Counted from the stretch's first letter, positions 7,677-15,982 are shown. The stretch is 64,000 nucleotides of DNA from Nocardioides sp. GY 10127 (GCF_004919085.1 NZ_STGL01000009.1:1-64000); one strand, 5' to 3'. The notes: generated by a model from the sequence alone, not told the origin. A program made the numbers and translations.

Positions 7677-8861
7677 TCAGATGTCGAGGGGTGCGAGCAG
7701 CCGGTCGAGCACGGCGCGGAGGTCGGGTGCGACCTCGCGTCGTCCGACGTAGTGGCGGAAGGTGACGGAGGGGTCGCGGTGGCCCAGCTGGTCGCGGGCG
7801 GCGTCGAGGGAGACCTCGTGTGCGAGCAGGGTGCCGACGGTGCGGCGCAGGGTGTGGAAGGTCGTGCCGGCCACGGCCAGGTCGAGCGCCGAGGGCGGCT
7901 CGTCGACGCGGGCGAGCGCGGTGCGGAGCCGGGTGCGGAGGTTGGAGGTGTGCAGCCAGCCGCCGGTGCGGCCGCGGAACACGGGTGTGTCGTCGTCGGC
8001 GGGGGAGTCGGCCAGGCGTCGGCGGAGGAGCTGCACCGCGGCGTCGGGGAGGACGAGGGTGCGGTCCTCGTGGTTCTTGGTCCAGTCCTGTCGGTGCAGG
8101 GCCTCGACGTAGCCGGTGCGGGGGTTCACCAGGGTGCCGGTGATCGCTGCGGTGGGCACGTCGGCGTCGAGGTCGAGGTCGCGGCGGCGCAGGGCGAGCG
8201 CTTCGCCCTCGCGGCAGCCGGTGGCGAGGAGGAGGTCGACGAGGTCCTGGAGGTCGTGGTTGGGCATGCGCCGGTCGGGGATGCGGACGGCTTCTCGGCG
8301 GACGCGCCGACGGAGGTGGAGCGCGGCCTCGACGGTGAGGAAGTCGACCTCGCGTGGCCGGCGGCGTGAGGTCCGCGGGGTGTCCCGCATGGGGTTCGCG
8401 GTCATCGCGCCGTGGCGGACGGCGAGGGAGAACATGCCGGACAGGACGACGCGCAGCTGCTCGGTGGCGCGCCCGCCGGGGCGTGCCGGGTAGCGGCCGT
8501 GGGGGCGTCCGTTCTCGATGGCGGCGAAGAGGTTGTCGAGCAGCGGGACGGTGATCTCACGCAGGTGCACCCCGCCGAGGGCGGGGACGACGGCGACGCG
8601 GACCTCGTTGTCGTAGCCGGCGAGGGTCTGCGGGGCGAGCGGGCCCTCGGATCGGCTCTTGCCGTGCTGACGTCGGTGCTCGAGCCAGATCTCGGCGAGC
8701 TCCCCGACGGTGGTGTCGCCGCGGATGGTCTCGGTGCCTGCTGTGTCCCGGGCTGCGAGCTTGCGCTGCACCGCCCGCACGGCAGCGCCCTTGGTGTCGG
8801 CCGTCGCGCGGACCGAGCTGACGCGGCCGTCGGCACCCGCACCTGCGCCCGCGCCAGCCAC
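7677..8861 (-). CDS. Tyrosine-type site-specific integrase, N-terminus doubtful
   Basis: Catalyses integration and excision of the element at tRNA-Thr. The catalytic domain is complete: Arg217 in TGCREGEAL, His336 and Arg339 in FHTLRRT, a second His in LGHRDPSVTF, and nucleophile Tyr371 in RHYV. A SAM-like core-binding domain (TVGELAEIWLEHR...) precedes it. The GTG at 8861 gives 394 residues. However, the typical N-terminal motif GGRWLARAQV is encoded in another frame starting around the TTG at 8929. One base change near 8838 would join them, so the gene may carry a frameshift. It reads towards the tRNA. Confidence 0.85.
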   Translation of the reverse strand: MAGAGAGAGADGRVSSVRATADTKGAAVRAVQRKLAARDTAGTETIRGDTTVGELAEIWLEHRRQHGKSRSEGPLAPQTLAGYDNEVRVAVVPALGGVHLREITVPLLDNLFAAIENGRPHGRYPARPGGRATEQLRVVLSGMFSLAVRHGAMTANPMRDTPRTSRRRPREVDFLTVEAALHLRRRVRREAVRIPDRRMPNHDLQDLVDLLLATGCREGEALALRRRDLDLDADVPTAAITGTLVNPRTGYVEALHRQDWTKNHEDRTLVLPDAAVQLLRRRLADSPADDDTPVFRGRTGGWLHTSNLRTRLRTALARVDEPPSALDLAVAGTTFHTLRRTVGTLLAHEVSLDAARDQLGHRDPSVTFRHYVGRREVAPDLRAVLDRLLAPLDI

Positions 8862-8932
8862 CGCCCGCCGGGTTGGCGGGCGGTGGTGACGGGACTGCTC
8901 TCCCCGCGAGGGATGCGGTTCTGGGGCAAGGG

Positions 8933-9181
8933 TCAGGACTCCATCCAGACGGCGCCCTCGTCGTCCTTCTGTTGCAGCCAGGCCTCGACGGCCGACCGCC
9001 GGTACCGGACGTGTCGCCCAATGTGCAGGCAGGCCGGGCCCTGCCGCTCGGTGCGCCACTTCTTCAGGCTGCCCACTGGGATGCCGCCGAGGATCTGCGA
9101 GACCTGCTCGGGCGAGAGCAGCGGGTCCTCGGCGTTTAGCGTCGGTGCGGTCTGCGGGTGCTGGTGCTGGGGTGCGGTCAT
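8933..9181 (-). CDS. Excisionase-like helix-turn-helix protein
   Basis: An 82-residue protein with a MerR/AlpA-type winged helix: LLSPEQVSQILGGIPVGSLKKWR, then RHVRYRRSAVEAWL. Such proteins bend attachment-site DNA and direct the integrase towards excision. The ATG at 9181 has GGAGG five bases upstream on the minus strand. It ends four bases before the putative TTG start of the integrase N-terminal frame, the usual xis-int order. Confidence 0.85.
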   Translation of the reverse strand: MTAPQHQHPQTAPTLNAEDPLLSPEQVSQILGGIPVGSLKKWRTERQGPACLHIGRHVRYRRSAVEAWLQQKDDEGAVWMES

Positions 9182-9375
9182 GGTGCCTCCTGGAGCGAAC
9201 GTGACGACGGGTGCCGTCGGAGACCGTTCGTGACACCAGAGGCGCGCCCCGGGGTCGGGGAGTGATCGCGGGACCGGCCGGGTGTCGGACGGCGCGTTCG
9301 AGCCTGGCACCGGGAAGGGTCGGGTGCTGGTGGGCGGCGCCCGTCTGTGGAGGCTCGCCGCCTGTCCACAGGGGC

Positions 9376-9426
9376 TGCGGTGGTGAGACCTCACCACCGC
9401 ACTCACCACCGCACTCACCACCGCAC
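9376..9426. repeat. Perfect palindrome and 12-bp iterons upstream of xis-int
   Basis: TGCGGTGGTGAG at 9376-9387 is mirrored two bases later by CTCACCACCGCA. The right arm runs into three direct copies of TCACCACCGCAC at 9391-9402, 9403-9414 and 9415-9426. The block lies in the 326-base gap between xis and the phosphotransferase-like gene. The arrangement suits a repressor, excisionase or replication-initiator binding site. No replication protein is encoded nearby. Confidence 0.75.
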
Positions 9427-9507
9427 TGGCGTCGGTCGGCGTCGGACACGAGGCACCCCGCCGAATCTCCGTGGCCCGAGCGGTGCCCAGGTGGGAGGGT
9501 CGGCGTC

Positions 9508-10290
9508 ATGGCTGAGGACGATCCACGGGCCCGGGCGGCGGAGCTGAACGAGCAGCTCAGACCTATCGAGATCTCGGCCGAGACCGTCACGCGGCCCGCT
9601 GGCGCCCACACCGCCACCGTCCACGCGTTCCTGCGCCACCTGCGTGAGCAGGGGCTGGACTGCGTGCCCGAACCCCTCTCGCTCGACCGCGAGACCGAGA
9701 CCCTGCGCTACATCGCCGGTGACAGTGGTGGTGATGCCTGGACACACCAGCACGACGAACGTGGGCTGAGCTCGGCGGCGCGGCTCCTGAGGCGCGTCCA
9801 CGATGCCTCCGAAACGTGGGTCCCGCCGCGTGAGGCGGTCTTCGCCGCGCCGCCCGTGGACGGCGGTCAGGTCTTCGTCCACGGGGACCCTGGCCCCTGG
9901 AACTTCGTGTGGCGGGACGGCGAGGCCGTTGCCCTCATCGACTGGGACTTCCTGCACCCGGCACCGCCGATGAGCGACGTCGCCTACGCCCTGCAGTGGT
10001 TCGCGCCGCTGCGGGACGACGAGGCCGCCGTGGAGTGGCACCACTTCCCGGCGGTGCCGGACCGGCGCGCCCGCGCCCGGGCGTTCCGCGATGCGTACGG
10101 GATGCCGGCTGGGGTCGACGTCGCCGACGCCGTCATCGCTTGGGTCAGGTACACCGGCGACCACGTGAGGTTCCTGGCCGATCAGGGCCACGAGCCCCAG
10201 AAGACCTGGGTCGCCGACGGGCTCGTGGAGCAGACCGAGCTGGCCGACGTCGAGTGGATCGACGCCCACAGGTCGCTGTTCACGGGTTGA
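9508..10290 (+). CDS. APH-family phosphotransferase-like protein
   Basis: A 260-residue protein with the kinase-like catalytic core VHGDPGPWNFVW (catalytic Asp and metal-binding Asn) followed by ALIDWDF (metal-binding Asp), as in aminoglycoside/choline kinase-like enzymes. The N-terminal lobe is short for a full APH enzyme. The ATG at 9508 has GGGAGGG about nine bases upstream. It is the only metabolic-type gene of the element. Resistance cannot be claimed, because the family also phosphorylates sugars, choline and macrolides. Confidence 0.75.
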   Translation: MAEDDPRARAAELNEQLRPIEISAETVTRPAGAHTATVHAFLRHLREQGLDCVPEPLSLDRETETLRYIAGDSGGDAWTHQHDERGLSSAARLLRRVHDASETWVPPREAVFAAPPVDGGQVFVHGDPGPWNFVWRDGEAVALIDWDFLHPAPPMSDVAYALQWFAPLRDDEAAVEWHHFPAVPDRRARARAFRDAYGMPAGVDVADAVIAWVRYTGDHVRFLADQGHEPQKTWVADGLVEQTELADVEWIDAHRSLFTG

Positions 10291-10606
10291 CGCGTGGCTG
10301 GACGCACCCCCCTCTGGCGAGGGCAAGTGCGCGTCCGCATTACGTACGGACGCTTCACCATCCCGGTGATGCACTAGGTGTGTGGGTCTAGCTGCTGGCA
10401 CCGATCTCTCGGCCTGGCAGGTTCGTTGAGCCGGAGCCCGGCGTGGGAGTCCGGTGGCATGAGTTGTCCGAGCCTGCCGCTGGCCAATGCCGTTGAGGGG
10501 GGCAGGGGCGGTTGCCGCCACGTCAGAGTGACACCGGTTCGTGCAGCAGACCCGACTGAGTGGTCCAGCGCATACACGGAATCCTGTGACTTCTCATGAA
10601 AGTGGC
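10291..10606. other. Non-coding stretch before the ISL3 remnant
   Basis: No convincing gene, RNA or repeat is seen. The last bases (about 10595-10606) precede the transposase stop codon and probably belong to the right end of the ISL3-like element. Confidence 0.5.
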
Positions 10607-11550
10607 TCATCGCAGATGAGGGTGTAGTCGGTGTCTGAAGCCTCCGGTCTCGAGGAGGCACCTGGCGATGTAGTTGGTGAGGTTGCGGAACCCGAGCGCG
10701 GAGCCGCGGAGGTGTTCGAGGCGACCGTTGATGGCCTCGGTCGGTCCATTGGATGTGCCGGCCCGGTCGAAGTAGGCCAGGACGTCATCGGCTCGCTTCT
10801 TCAATGTCCGTCCGAGGGTGGTGAGTTCGGTCAGCGGCTCCGGGACACCGCTCCTGAGTTGGGTCACGTGCCTTCCGTTTCGGGGAGCGGATCAAGCTGA
10901 CCTGCGGCGATGGCGTCAGTTAGCGCGCCACCAAGGCACTAATCCCAGGCAGCAAGCGGTGTCGAGGCTGACGTTCAGCCTCGGACCTTGATGCTCGTGG
11001 CGGCCGCCGGGCACCTCGAGATCGACGTCGAGGCGTACATATCAGGGACGGCATTCGGCGTGTTGCCGTTGACCAGGCGCTCACGAGTCCGTTCTGGCCC
11101 TGGTGACGAGGCTGCGCGGTCGAGTGAGTTTCCTGGGCCGACCAGCTGCCACGGGCGCCACGAGCGTCGCGACCTGCAACAACGTGGGCGCCGAAAGTTG
11201 GACTCGCCCTCGCGAGCAAGGCACTAAGCCGATTGACCCAACTCAGGTCGAAGTAGGCCAGGACGTCATCGGCTCGCTTCTTCAATGTCCGTCCGAGGGT
11301 GGTGAGTTCGGTCAGCGGCTCCGGGACACCGCTGGCCAGTGATGCGATGACCTGGGTCGTGAGCTCGCGGCCCTGGCGGCGGTCTTCGTGGCGGTAGGCG
11401 GTGATCATCCGCTGGTAGATGCCCCAGGTCGCTTCGACCTCGACGTGCCGATCGTCGGCGAACAGGGCCCGGAGCCTGGTGGCTAAACCACCGACCCGCA
11501 CCGACTCGATGTTCGTGACGTCCACATCAAGTGGCCCCTTCATCGCATCC
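10607..11550 (-). pseudogene. ISL3-family transposase remnant, interrupted and 5'-truncated
   Basis: Two parts of one transposase are visible on the minus strand. 11246 to about 11540 encodes the internal part (DDRHVEVEATWGIYQRMITAYR, then VPEPLTELTTLGRTLKKRADD). 10607-10852 encodes the C-terminus (GTSNGPTEAINGRLEHLRGS, ALGFRNLTNYIARCLLE). An 88-bp segment encoding LTELTTLGRTLKKRADDVLAYFD is present in both parts (10765-10852 and 11246-11333), with 393 unrelated bases between. The N-terminal half including the zinc-finger region is absent. The gene is dead. Confidence 0.8.
10853..11247. repeat. 395-bp insertion with 14-bp terminal inverted repeats
   Basis: CCTGAGTTGGGTCA at 10853-10866 is the exact reverse complement of 11234-11247, and these are the ends of the segment splitting the ISL3 transposase. 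The segment has no ORF of note. It contains a hairpin CGAGGCTGA-CGT-TCAGCCTCG near 10968 and two copies of AAGGCACTAA near its ends. It is flanked by an 88-bp duplication rather than a short target repeat. The origin could be a MITE-like insertion or a rearrangement. Confidence 0.55.
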
Positions 11551-11556
11551 AGCCGT

Positions 11557-11856
11557 TCAGTCGGGCAGTGTAGGGAGGAACGCGCAAACGGGCGGAGTCT
11601 GGCTTGGTCTGCCGTTCCAAGACGCAGTTGGTATCGGTTGGCCGGAGCGCGCGTCTTCGTAGTGTCTACGGACCTGACGTCGGCGGCCAAGGACGGCGAT
11701 CGCTGCGGCCAGGAAGAAGCCCGAGCCAAAGGACGCCCAGTGGAGGCTGCCAGAGGCGATTGCCTGAACGAGACCGAGGGCAGCGACCATCAGGAACACG
11801 ACCGGAACGAGGAGGTCCCTGAAACCGTGGCCGCGCCGGTCGCTCGGCGGCTCCAC
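11557..11856 (-). CDS. Small two-helix membrane protein, unknown
   Basis: Predicted 99 residues starting with GTG at 11856. Two hydrophobic helices (LLVPVVFLMVAALGLVQAI and FGSGFFLAAAIAVLG) are joined by a short loop and followed by a basic tail. The C-terminal third is low complexity and lies at the junction with the ISL3 remnant, so the end may be altered. There is no recognisable family. Base composition moves towards the lower-GC block downstream, suggesting it arrived with that cargo. Confidence 0.4.
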   Translation of the reverse strand: MEPPSDRRGHGFRDLLVPVVFLMVAALGLVQAIASGSLHWASFGSGFFLAAAIAVLGRRRQVRRHYEDARSGQPIPTASWNGRPSQTPPVCAFLPTLPD

Positions 11857-12095
11857 CTTCGGATCCTACTCCCGCGAAGTCGCGGTGTCCGCTCGTCGAA
11901 CAAGCCCGATTGGAAGGCGGTCGTGATGTTGGCCTTGGCGCGGGTCACCCACCAAAGCAAAGCTTCCTTTGCGTCTTCCATAGCGCCGCAGGGCTATCAA
12001 CCTTTACCCAATTGGGCCATTGCTCGCCCCCTCTCCCGTCGTCGAGGCTGAACTGGCGGATGGCTGTCGCGGCCACTGTTTCTGAGGAGCGTGCA

Positions 12096-12851
12096 ATGCG
12101 GTGGTCATCACGTCTACCTGCTGCAATACTCCTTTCGGTCATGACTTGCATCATTATTGAGGGTGCAGCATTCTCTCAACAGGTTGGGGCCGCCGCGGGC
12201 GGCTCCGGTTACGAAAGCGACTTCCGAACACACATTGCCGAGCCGTCCGCGTTCATTAACGGAACCTACGGGCGGACATATTGGGGTGCTGTAACCTTTC
12301 CAAACGGGACCTTCTTTCAGTCCGGCTATCTCGATGCGAGCAACCAGTACTCAGATCTCTGTCAGACCGGATTCGCTACCTTTGTAACTGGATTGAACTC
12401 GTCGGGCCAGAGCGTCTTCTCAGATCTCTACAATGATGGCCACTGCAATCTCACTGGTGACCACTACTTCCGACTGCTGATCACGAACGTAACGTCAAGC
12501 GCAGTATCCTGGCGCTGGGCACTCGACGGCGTGACCTATGGTCCGACACTGTCCATGTCTTTGTCGAACTCAAGTTTTCAACGACTAAATGCTGGGGTCA
12601 TATCTGAGATAGTCGACCCGAACCCCATTGGCTCATCGGCGGCATTTCCGACGGTCACATACAACCCGGCCATACAATTCAAGAATTCTAGTGGAGTGTG
12701 GGTCGACGCCACTCACGGTCACTTCCTCGAGTCGCCGGACAATACATGCAGATATGCCCTGAAGGTATTGGCGGACGCTGACATACGTACCGGCCTCTCA
12801 GGTGTCATAAATGCAACGCAATGCTACAGCTCAGGGGACAGCCTATGGTGA
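12096..12851 (+). CDS. Secreted protein of unknown function (lower-GC cargo)
   Basis: A 251-residue protein with a signal peptide (basic start, hydrophobic ILLSVMTCIIIEGAAF, probable cleavage near residue 22-28). The mature part is rich in Asn, Ser, Thr and aromatic residues and contains four Cys, fitting an extracellular beta-rich domain. The ATG at 12096 has GAGGAG at 12084-12089. Codon use contains many A/T third bases, unlike the rest of the window, which indicates recent transfer. Its stop overlaps the ATG of the lipoprotein gene, so the two form an operon. No family was recognised. Confidence 0.75.
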   Translation: MRWSSRLPAAILLSVMTCIIIEGAAFSQQVGAAAGGSGYESDFRTHIAEPSAFINGTYGRTYWGAVTFPNGTFFQSGYLDASNQYSDLCQTGFATFVTGLNSSGQSVFSDLYNDGHCNLTGDHYFRLLITNVTSSAVSWRWALDGVTYGPTLSMSLSNSSFQRLNAGVISEIVDPNPIGSSAAFPTVTYNPAIQFKNSSGVWVDATHGHFLESPDNTCRYALKVLADADIRTGLSGVINATQCYSSGDSLW

Positions 12852-13486
12852 GCACAACGGCCGTGAGGCACCTCGTTTCGCTTGCCGTCATTATCGTAAG
12901 CGTCACGTTTTCGACAGCTTGCTCGAGACAGGGTCAGAATTCGGCAACTGAACAGAGCCCACTTGCCTCCAATACGGTTTCTCCCTCAAGCGGCGTACCG
13001 CCCACGCCAGCGTCAACCCCGGTTCAGACGTGTCATGGACTGCTCGACTCCTCCGATGCGGCGCGCCTTGTGCAATCCGGCAGGGCAGTGGCTTTGGTAG
13101 TCCTCACGATTGGAAACGAGACGAGCGCCGATGACGCAGCTCGCGTCGTGGGGGTAAGCTCCTCCGAGCTCCTGTCCGGCTCGCTGCCGAGTGGACCTGT
13201 TCGGACGCTGGAGCTGGAGCCAATTGTCGCCGGATACGACCCGTTCGCGGCAGGGCCGTATGCAGTACTGGTTGGCGAAACAGGAAGTTCGGGCGCCTAC
13301 TACGCAGCGGACGGACTGTCAGGCTCTTTTATTGTCGATGAGGGCAAACTATTTGAGCGTTGTCCAAACTACTCAGATCCCGAGAATCCTGACATCGTCA
13401 AGGACGGGGTCGTGGAAAGATCCGACGTGACTTCATTGTTTGATGCCGCGTTTGCCGAAGTCGCCGCAAGCGCTCCTCAGTCCTAG
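12845..13486 (+). CDS. Putative lipoprotein of unknown function (lower-GC cargo)
   Basis: 213 residues. The N-terminal segment LVSLAVIIVSVTFSTACSRQ resembles a lipoprotein signal with Cys after STA, followed by a Ser/Pro/Thr-rich linker and a folded domain with two further Cys (TCHG and RCPN). The ATG at 12845 overlaps the upstream stop, so translation is coupled. Codon use is lower-GC like its partner. Together they look like a secreted or surface pair carried by the tRNA-Thr element; their role is unknown. Confidence 0.7.
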   Translation: MVSTTAVRHLVSLAVIIVSVTFSTACSRQGQNSATEQSPLASNTVSPSSGVPPTPASTPVQTCHGLLDSSDAARLVQSGRAVALVVLTIGNETSADDAARVVGVSSSELLSGSLPSGPVRTLELEPIVAGYDPFAAGPYAVLVGETGSSGAYYAADGLSGSFIVDEGKLFERCPNYSDPENPDIVKDGVVERSDVTSLFDAAFAEVAASAPQS

Positions 13487-13581
13487 CTGTTGCGGGGCAG
13501 GAGGTTGGTGACGCGGGGGCTGGGTCGGGGGTGATGCAGGTCGGGCAGGTCCTCTGAAGCGCCCCAGGTTCTCTGCCGGTC

Positions 13582-13995
13582 CTATACGGGGTGCGGCTCT
13601 CGGTTGAGGGTCGCGTAGTGGGCCTGCTCGAACTCCACGGGAGTCATCATCCCCAAAGTCGAGTGCAGGCGTCTGTTGTTGTACCAGTCGACCCACCCCG
13701 CGGTGGCGTACTCGACGTCTCCGATGGTCCGGTAGGGGCCGGCGTGGAAGATCGTGGTGCGCACGCACTCGGTCTTGTACAGGCCGATCAAGCACTCCAT
13801 GAGGGCGTTGTCGTAGGCATCGGCGACTGACCCGATCGAGGGCCGGATGCCCTCATCGGCGAGATGTTCGGTGAACGTGATCGAGGTGTACTGGGACCCG
13901 GCATCGGCGTGGCCGATGAGCTCGCCGCGCACCACGGGGTGGCCCTCGCGGCCGCGCTGCCACAGCGCCATCCGCACCGGCACGTCGACGAGCTC
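13582..13995 (-). pseudogene. IS3-family transposase OrfB, C-terminal fragment
   Basis: The C-terminal part of an IS3-type integrase-core transposase is preserved: GHADAGSQYTSITFTEHLAD (second catalytic Asp region), DAYDNALMECLIGLYKTE (catalytic Glu), then GWVDWYNNRRLHSTLGMMTP. The N-terminal part with the first catalytic Asp, OrfA and a matching left end are missing. Beyond about 13995 the frame carries unrelated sequence. It is an inactive remnant inside the tRNA-Thr element. Confidence 0.82.
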
Positions 13996-14471
13996 GGGTC
14001 TGCTGCACGGATAGGTGACATGGTTTTGCGCGCCGCCCTGATGTCGATCGCCGTCACCGCCGTACTCATGCCCCATCTGTGCCCCGCGGCGTCGAAATCC
14101 GGGTGTTCGTGCTGGTGGCCGGTTGGGGGAGTCGGGGTCTGTAAATCCGTCGCGGATGCTCCCTGCTCGACTGGTGCCGGTCGCCGGCTGGACAGAGATG
14201 CGTGACCAGCGGAAGCTGCGGGTGAAGAGCTACCCTGCGCTGTCCGACGGCACCCGGTTGACCCCGGCTGTGCTGGGCGCCGTGTGCGCGACTGGTGCCC
14301 TGGCGCCTGGTTCGCTGGGTGCAGTGACTGAGCCACCGAGTCAGATGGAGTAAGCGCGGCTGCACGAGGCGCCGAAGACCGGTTCCGCGCGTCGTGCTCC
14401 GGCCGGCCTCGTGGGGCGGATTCGCGGTCACGCCGACGGCCTGGGCCAGCCGGTGCGTCGTCGCATCAAAG
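13996..14471. other. Non-coding stretch near the right end of the element
   Basis: Open frames here lack similarity or start signals. The region links the IS3 fragment to the right arm-type site and appears to be eroded element DNA. Confidence 0.5.
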
Positions 14472-14493
14472 TGACACGTTTGCGACACGTTTC
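14472..14493. other. Putative integrase arm-type site, right end
   Basis: Exact 22-base copy of 7576-7597 with two GACACGTTT repeats. A degenerate third copy (ACGACACGATT) follows near 14502. It lies 134 bases inside the right att repeat, mirroring the left site 62 bases inside the left repeat. Confidence 0.6.
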
Positions 14494-14626
14494 CCGCAGA
14501 AACGACACGATTCGCCGCACTTTGTAGCAACGCGCTGCGCTCGCGGGTTTCGCGTTGCTCCAGGTCAGATGCCCTGTTGCTCCTCATCGAGTCGGACCGA
14601 GTCGGTTTGTATCCCCCTTTGACAGG

Positions 14627-14671
14627 TGAATAGGTCGTCGGTTCGATTCCGACAGGCGGCTCCACCAGACA
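14627..14671. other. Right attachment site (partial tRNA-Thr copy)
   Basis: A perfect 45-bp copy of 7470-7514 containing the tRNA-Thr sequence from the anticodon stem to CCA. It lacks the 5' half and is not a functional tRNA gene. Confidence 0.88.
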
Positions 14672-14706
14672 GCCCCTGACCTGCAGTGATGCAGGCAGGG
14701 GCTGTC
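14668..14706 (+). terminator. Original tRNA-Thr terminator hairpin
   Basis: GACAGCCCCTG pairs with the mirrored AGGGGCTGTC, with an inner CTGCA/TGCAG stem and a GTGAT loop. The pairing here is perfect, unlike the counterpart at 7511-7549. A second hairpin CCCTGCG-GCTT-CGCAGGG at 14733-14750 may terminate the LacI gene coming from the other side. Confidence 0.65.
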
Positions 14707-14773
14707 GGCTTTCGCGGCTCAGACAGGCTTCTCCCTGCGGCTTCGCAGGGCCCGCCCCGGTTCGGTGGACGGC

Positions 14774-15844
14774 TCAGGGTGTGGCGGTCGACTCGCGCGG
14801 CACGAGGTGGCACGGCGTCCGACGCACTCCGCCCTCGAGCTGTTGGCCGCCCATGGCGTCGAGCAGCAGCCGGGCGGCGATCTGCCCGACGTCGTAGAGG
14901 CCCAGGTCGACGCTGGTCAGGGGAGGCCGGCACGCGTCCACCATGACGTCCCAGTTGTCGAATCCGACCACACCGACCTGGTGTGGGACGTCGATGCCCG
15001 CGTCCCGTAGGGACTCGGCGACGCCGCGCGCGATCTGGTCGTTGCCGCACACGACGCCGTCGAATTCAATGCCCGATCGGATCAGCTGCTGCGCAGCCTG
15101 GCGGCCCCATCCCTCGGTCCACTGGCCGAGGAGCGGCGGGTGGACCAGCGAGTGTCCCTGCCCCTCCAGCACGTCGGTCGTTCGGTTGAGCCGGACGCGG
15201 GACGCGTCGTCCCACCGTCCCGACACGAAAGCGAGCCGGCGGCGCCCAGTGGCGAGCAGGTGCCGCACCGCCGCCTCGGTGCCGGCCGCGTCGTCGGGGA
15301 CCACCGACACGTCGTGGGGGTCGTCGGACCACGCCATCGCATAGACGGTGGGACTGGAGAGGTCGCGCCCCACGGACTCGCGGCCGAAGATGCCGGCGCC
15401 GGTGACGAGGATGCCGTCGACGCGACGCTGGAGGAAGGAGTCCACGAAGAACTGCTCGCGGATGCGGTCGCCACGTCCGTCGCACAGCAGGAGGGCGACG
15501 CCCTCCTGGGCGAGTGCCTCCGTGGCTCCGAGCAGGACGGGCGCGGTGAGTCTGCCGAACCGGTCGCTGGTGATGACCCCTACGGTGTTCGTCCGTCCGG
15601 CGAGCAGGCTGGCAGCCACTGCGTTGGTCTGGTACCGGAGCTCGCGAGCGGCCTCCACGATGCGCTCCCGCGTCTCGTGGCGGACAGCGCCTTTGCCCGA
15701 CAGCGCCTTGGACACGGTCGAGATGGACACTCCGGCGCGCTCGGCCACGTCGGCAGCGGTCGGGCTGCGTCGACGGGGGGCGGAGGGGTCCGTCGCCTGC
15801 GTCTCGGTCACGGAGGAAAAGTAGCAGAAAACTGCGGAAGACAT
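14774..15844 (-). CDS. LacI family transcriptional repressor
   Basis: About 356 residues. The N-terminal helix-turn-helix (PTAADVAERAGVSISTVSKALSG) with hinge helix and a C-terminal sugar-binding periplasmic-type domain (TVGVITSDRFG..., FDGVVCGNDQIARG, VGVVGFDNW) are clear. The start is ambiguous: ATG at 15844 or GTG at 15811; neither has a strong ribosome site. It is divergent from a carbohydrate ABC importer/glycosidase operon whose promoter carries a LacI-type operator, so it very probably represses that operon until an oligosaccharide inducer binds. Confidence 0.93.
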   Translation of the reverse strand: MSSAVFCYFSSVTETQATDPSAPRRRSPTAADVAERAGVSISTVSKALSGKGAVRHETRERIVEAARELRYQTNAVAASLLAGRTNTVGVITSDRFGRLTAPVLLGATEALAQEGVALLLCDGRGDRIREQFFVDSFLQRRVDGILVTGAGIFGRESVGRDLSSPTVYAMAWSDDPHDVSVVPDDAAGTEAAVRHLLATGRRRLAFVSGRWDDASRVRLNRTTDVLEGQGHSLVHPPLLGQWTEGWGRQAAQQLIRSGIEFDGVVCGNDQIARGVAESLRDAGIDVPHQVGVVGFDNWDVMVDACRPPLTSVDLGLYDVGQIAARLLLDAMGGQQLEGGVRRTPCHLVPRESTATP

Positions 15845-15982
15845 TTCCGAACGCCGCCTCGACTCCCGTTGCTGGACTCGGACTGTCCACACAGGCCGTC
15901 CACGCTCGGTGCGCCGCTGCAGGGCTGCGCATCCGTTTCGGACATGACTGTGACGCCAGTCACGAAAACCTGTGGAAAAACA

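Larger units (their letters stand above)
7470..14671. mobile_element. 7.2-kb integrative element in tRNA-Thr
   Basis: The element is bounded by a perfect 45-bp direct repeat (7470-7514 and 14627-14671) that includes the 3' half of tRNA-Thr from the anticodon stem to CCA and a few bases beyond. Imperfect similarity continues about 35 bases further on both sides. Next to the tRNA it encodes a tyrosine integrase and a small excisionase. It also carries a palindrome/iteron block, an APH-like gene, degenerate ISL3 and IS3 transposases and a lower-GC block with two secreted proteins. There are no replication, transfer or phage structural genes, so it is probably a decayed or non-autonomous integrative element. 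Confidence 0.88.

Noticed and set aside
9508..10290. Antibiotic resistance gene
   Set aside because: The APH-like core is clear, but the family has many substrates and the N-terminal lobe is short; resistance cannot be supported from sequence alone.
10853..11247. Integron-like attC cassette
   Set aside because: The inverted ends and internal hairpin were considered, but the conserved attC core sites are absent and no cassette ORF is present.
7470..14671. Prophage
   Set aside because: Integrase and excisionase are present, but no capsid, tail, terminase, lysis or phage replication gene is seen.
14627..14703. Second tRNA-Thr gene
   Set aside because: Only the 3' half of the tRNA is present; the acceptor 5' strand and D-arm are missing. 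It is the right att repeat.
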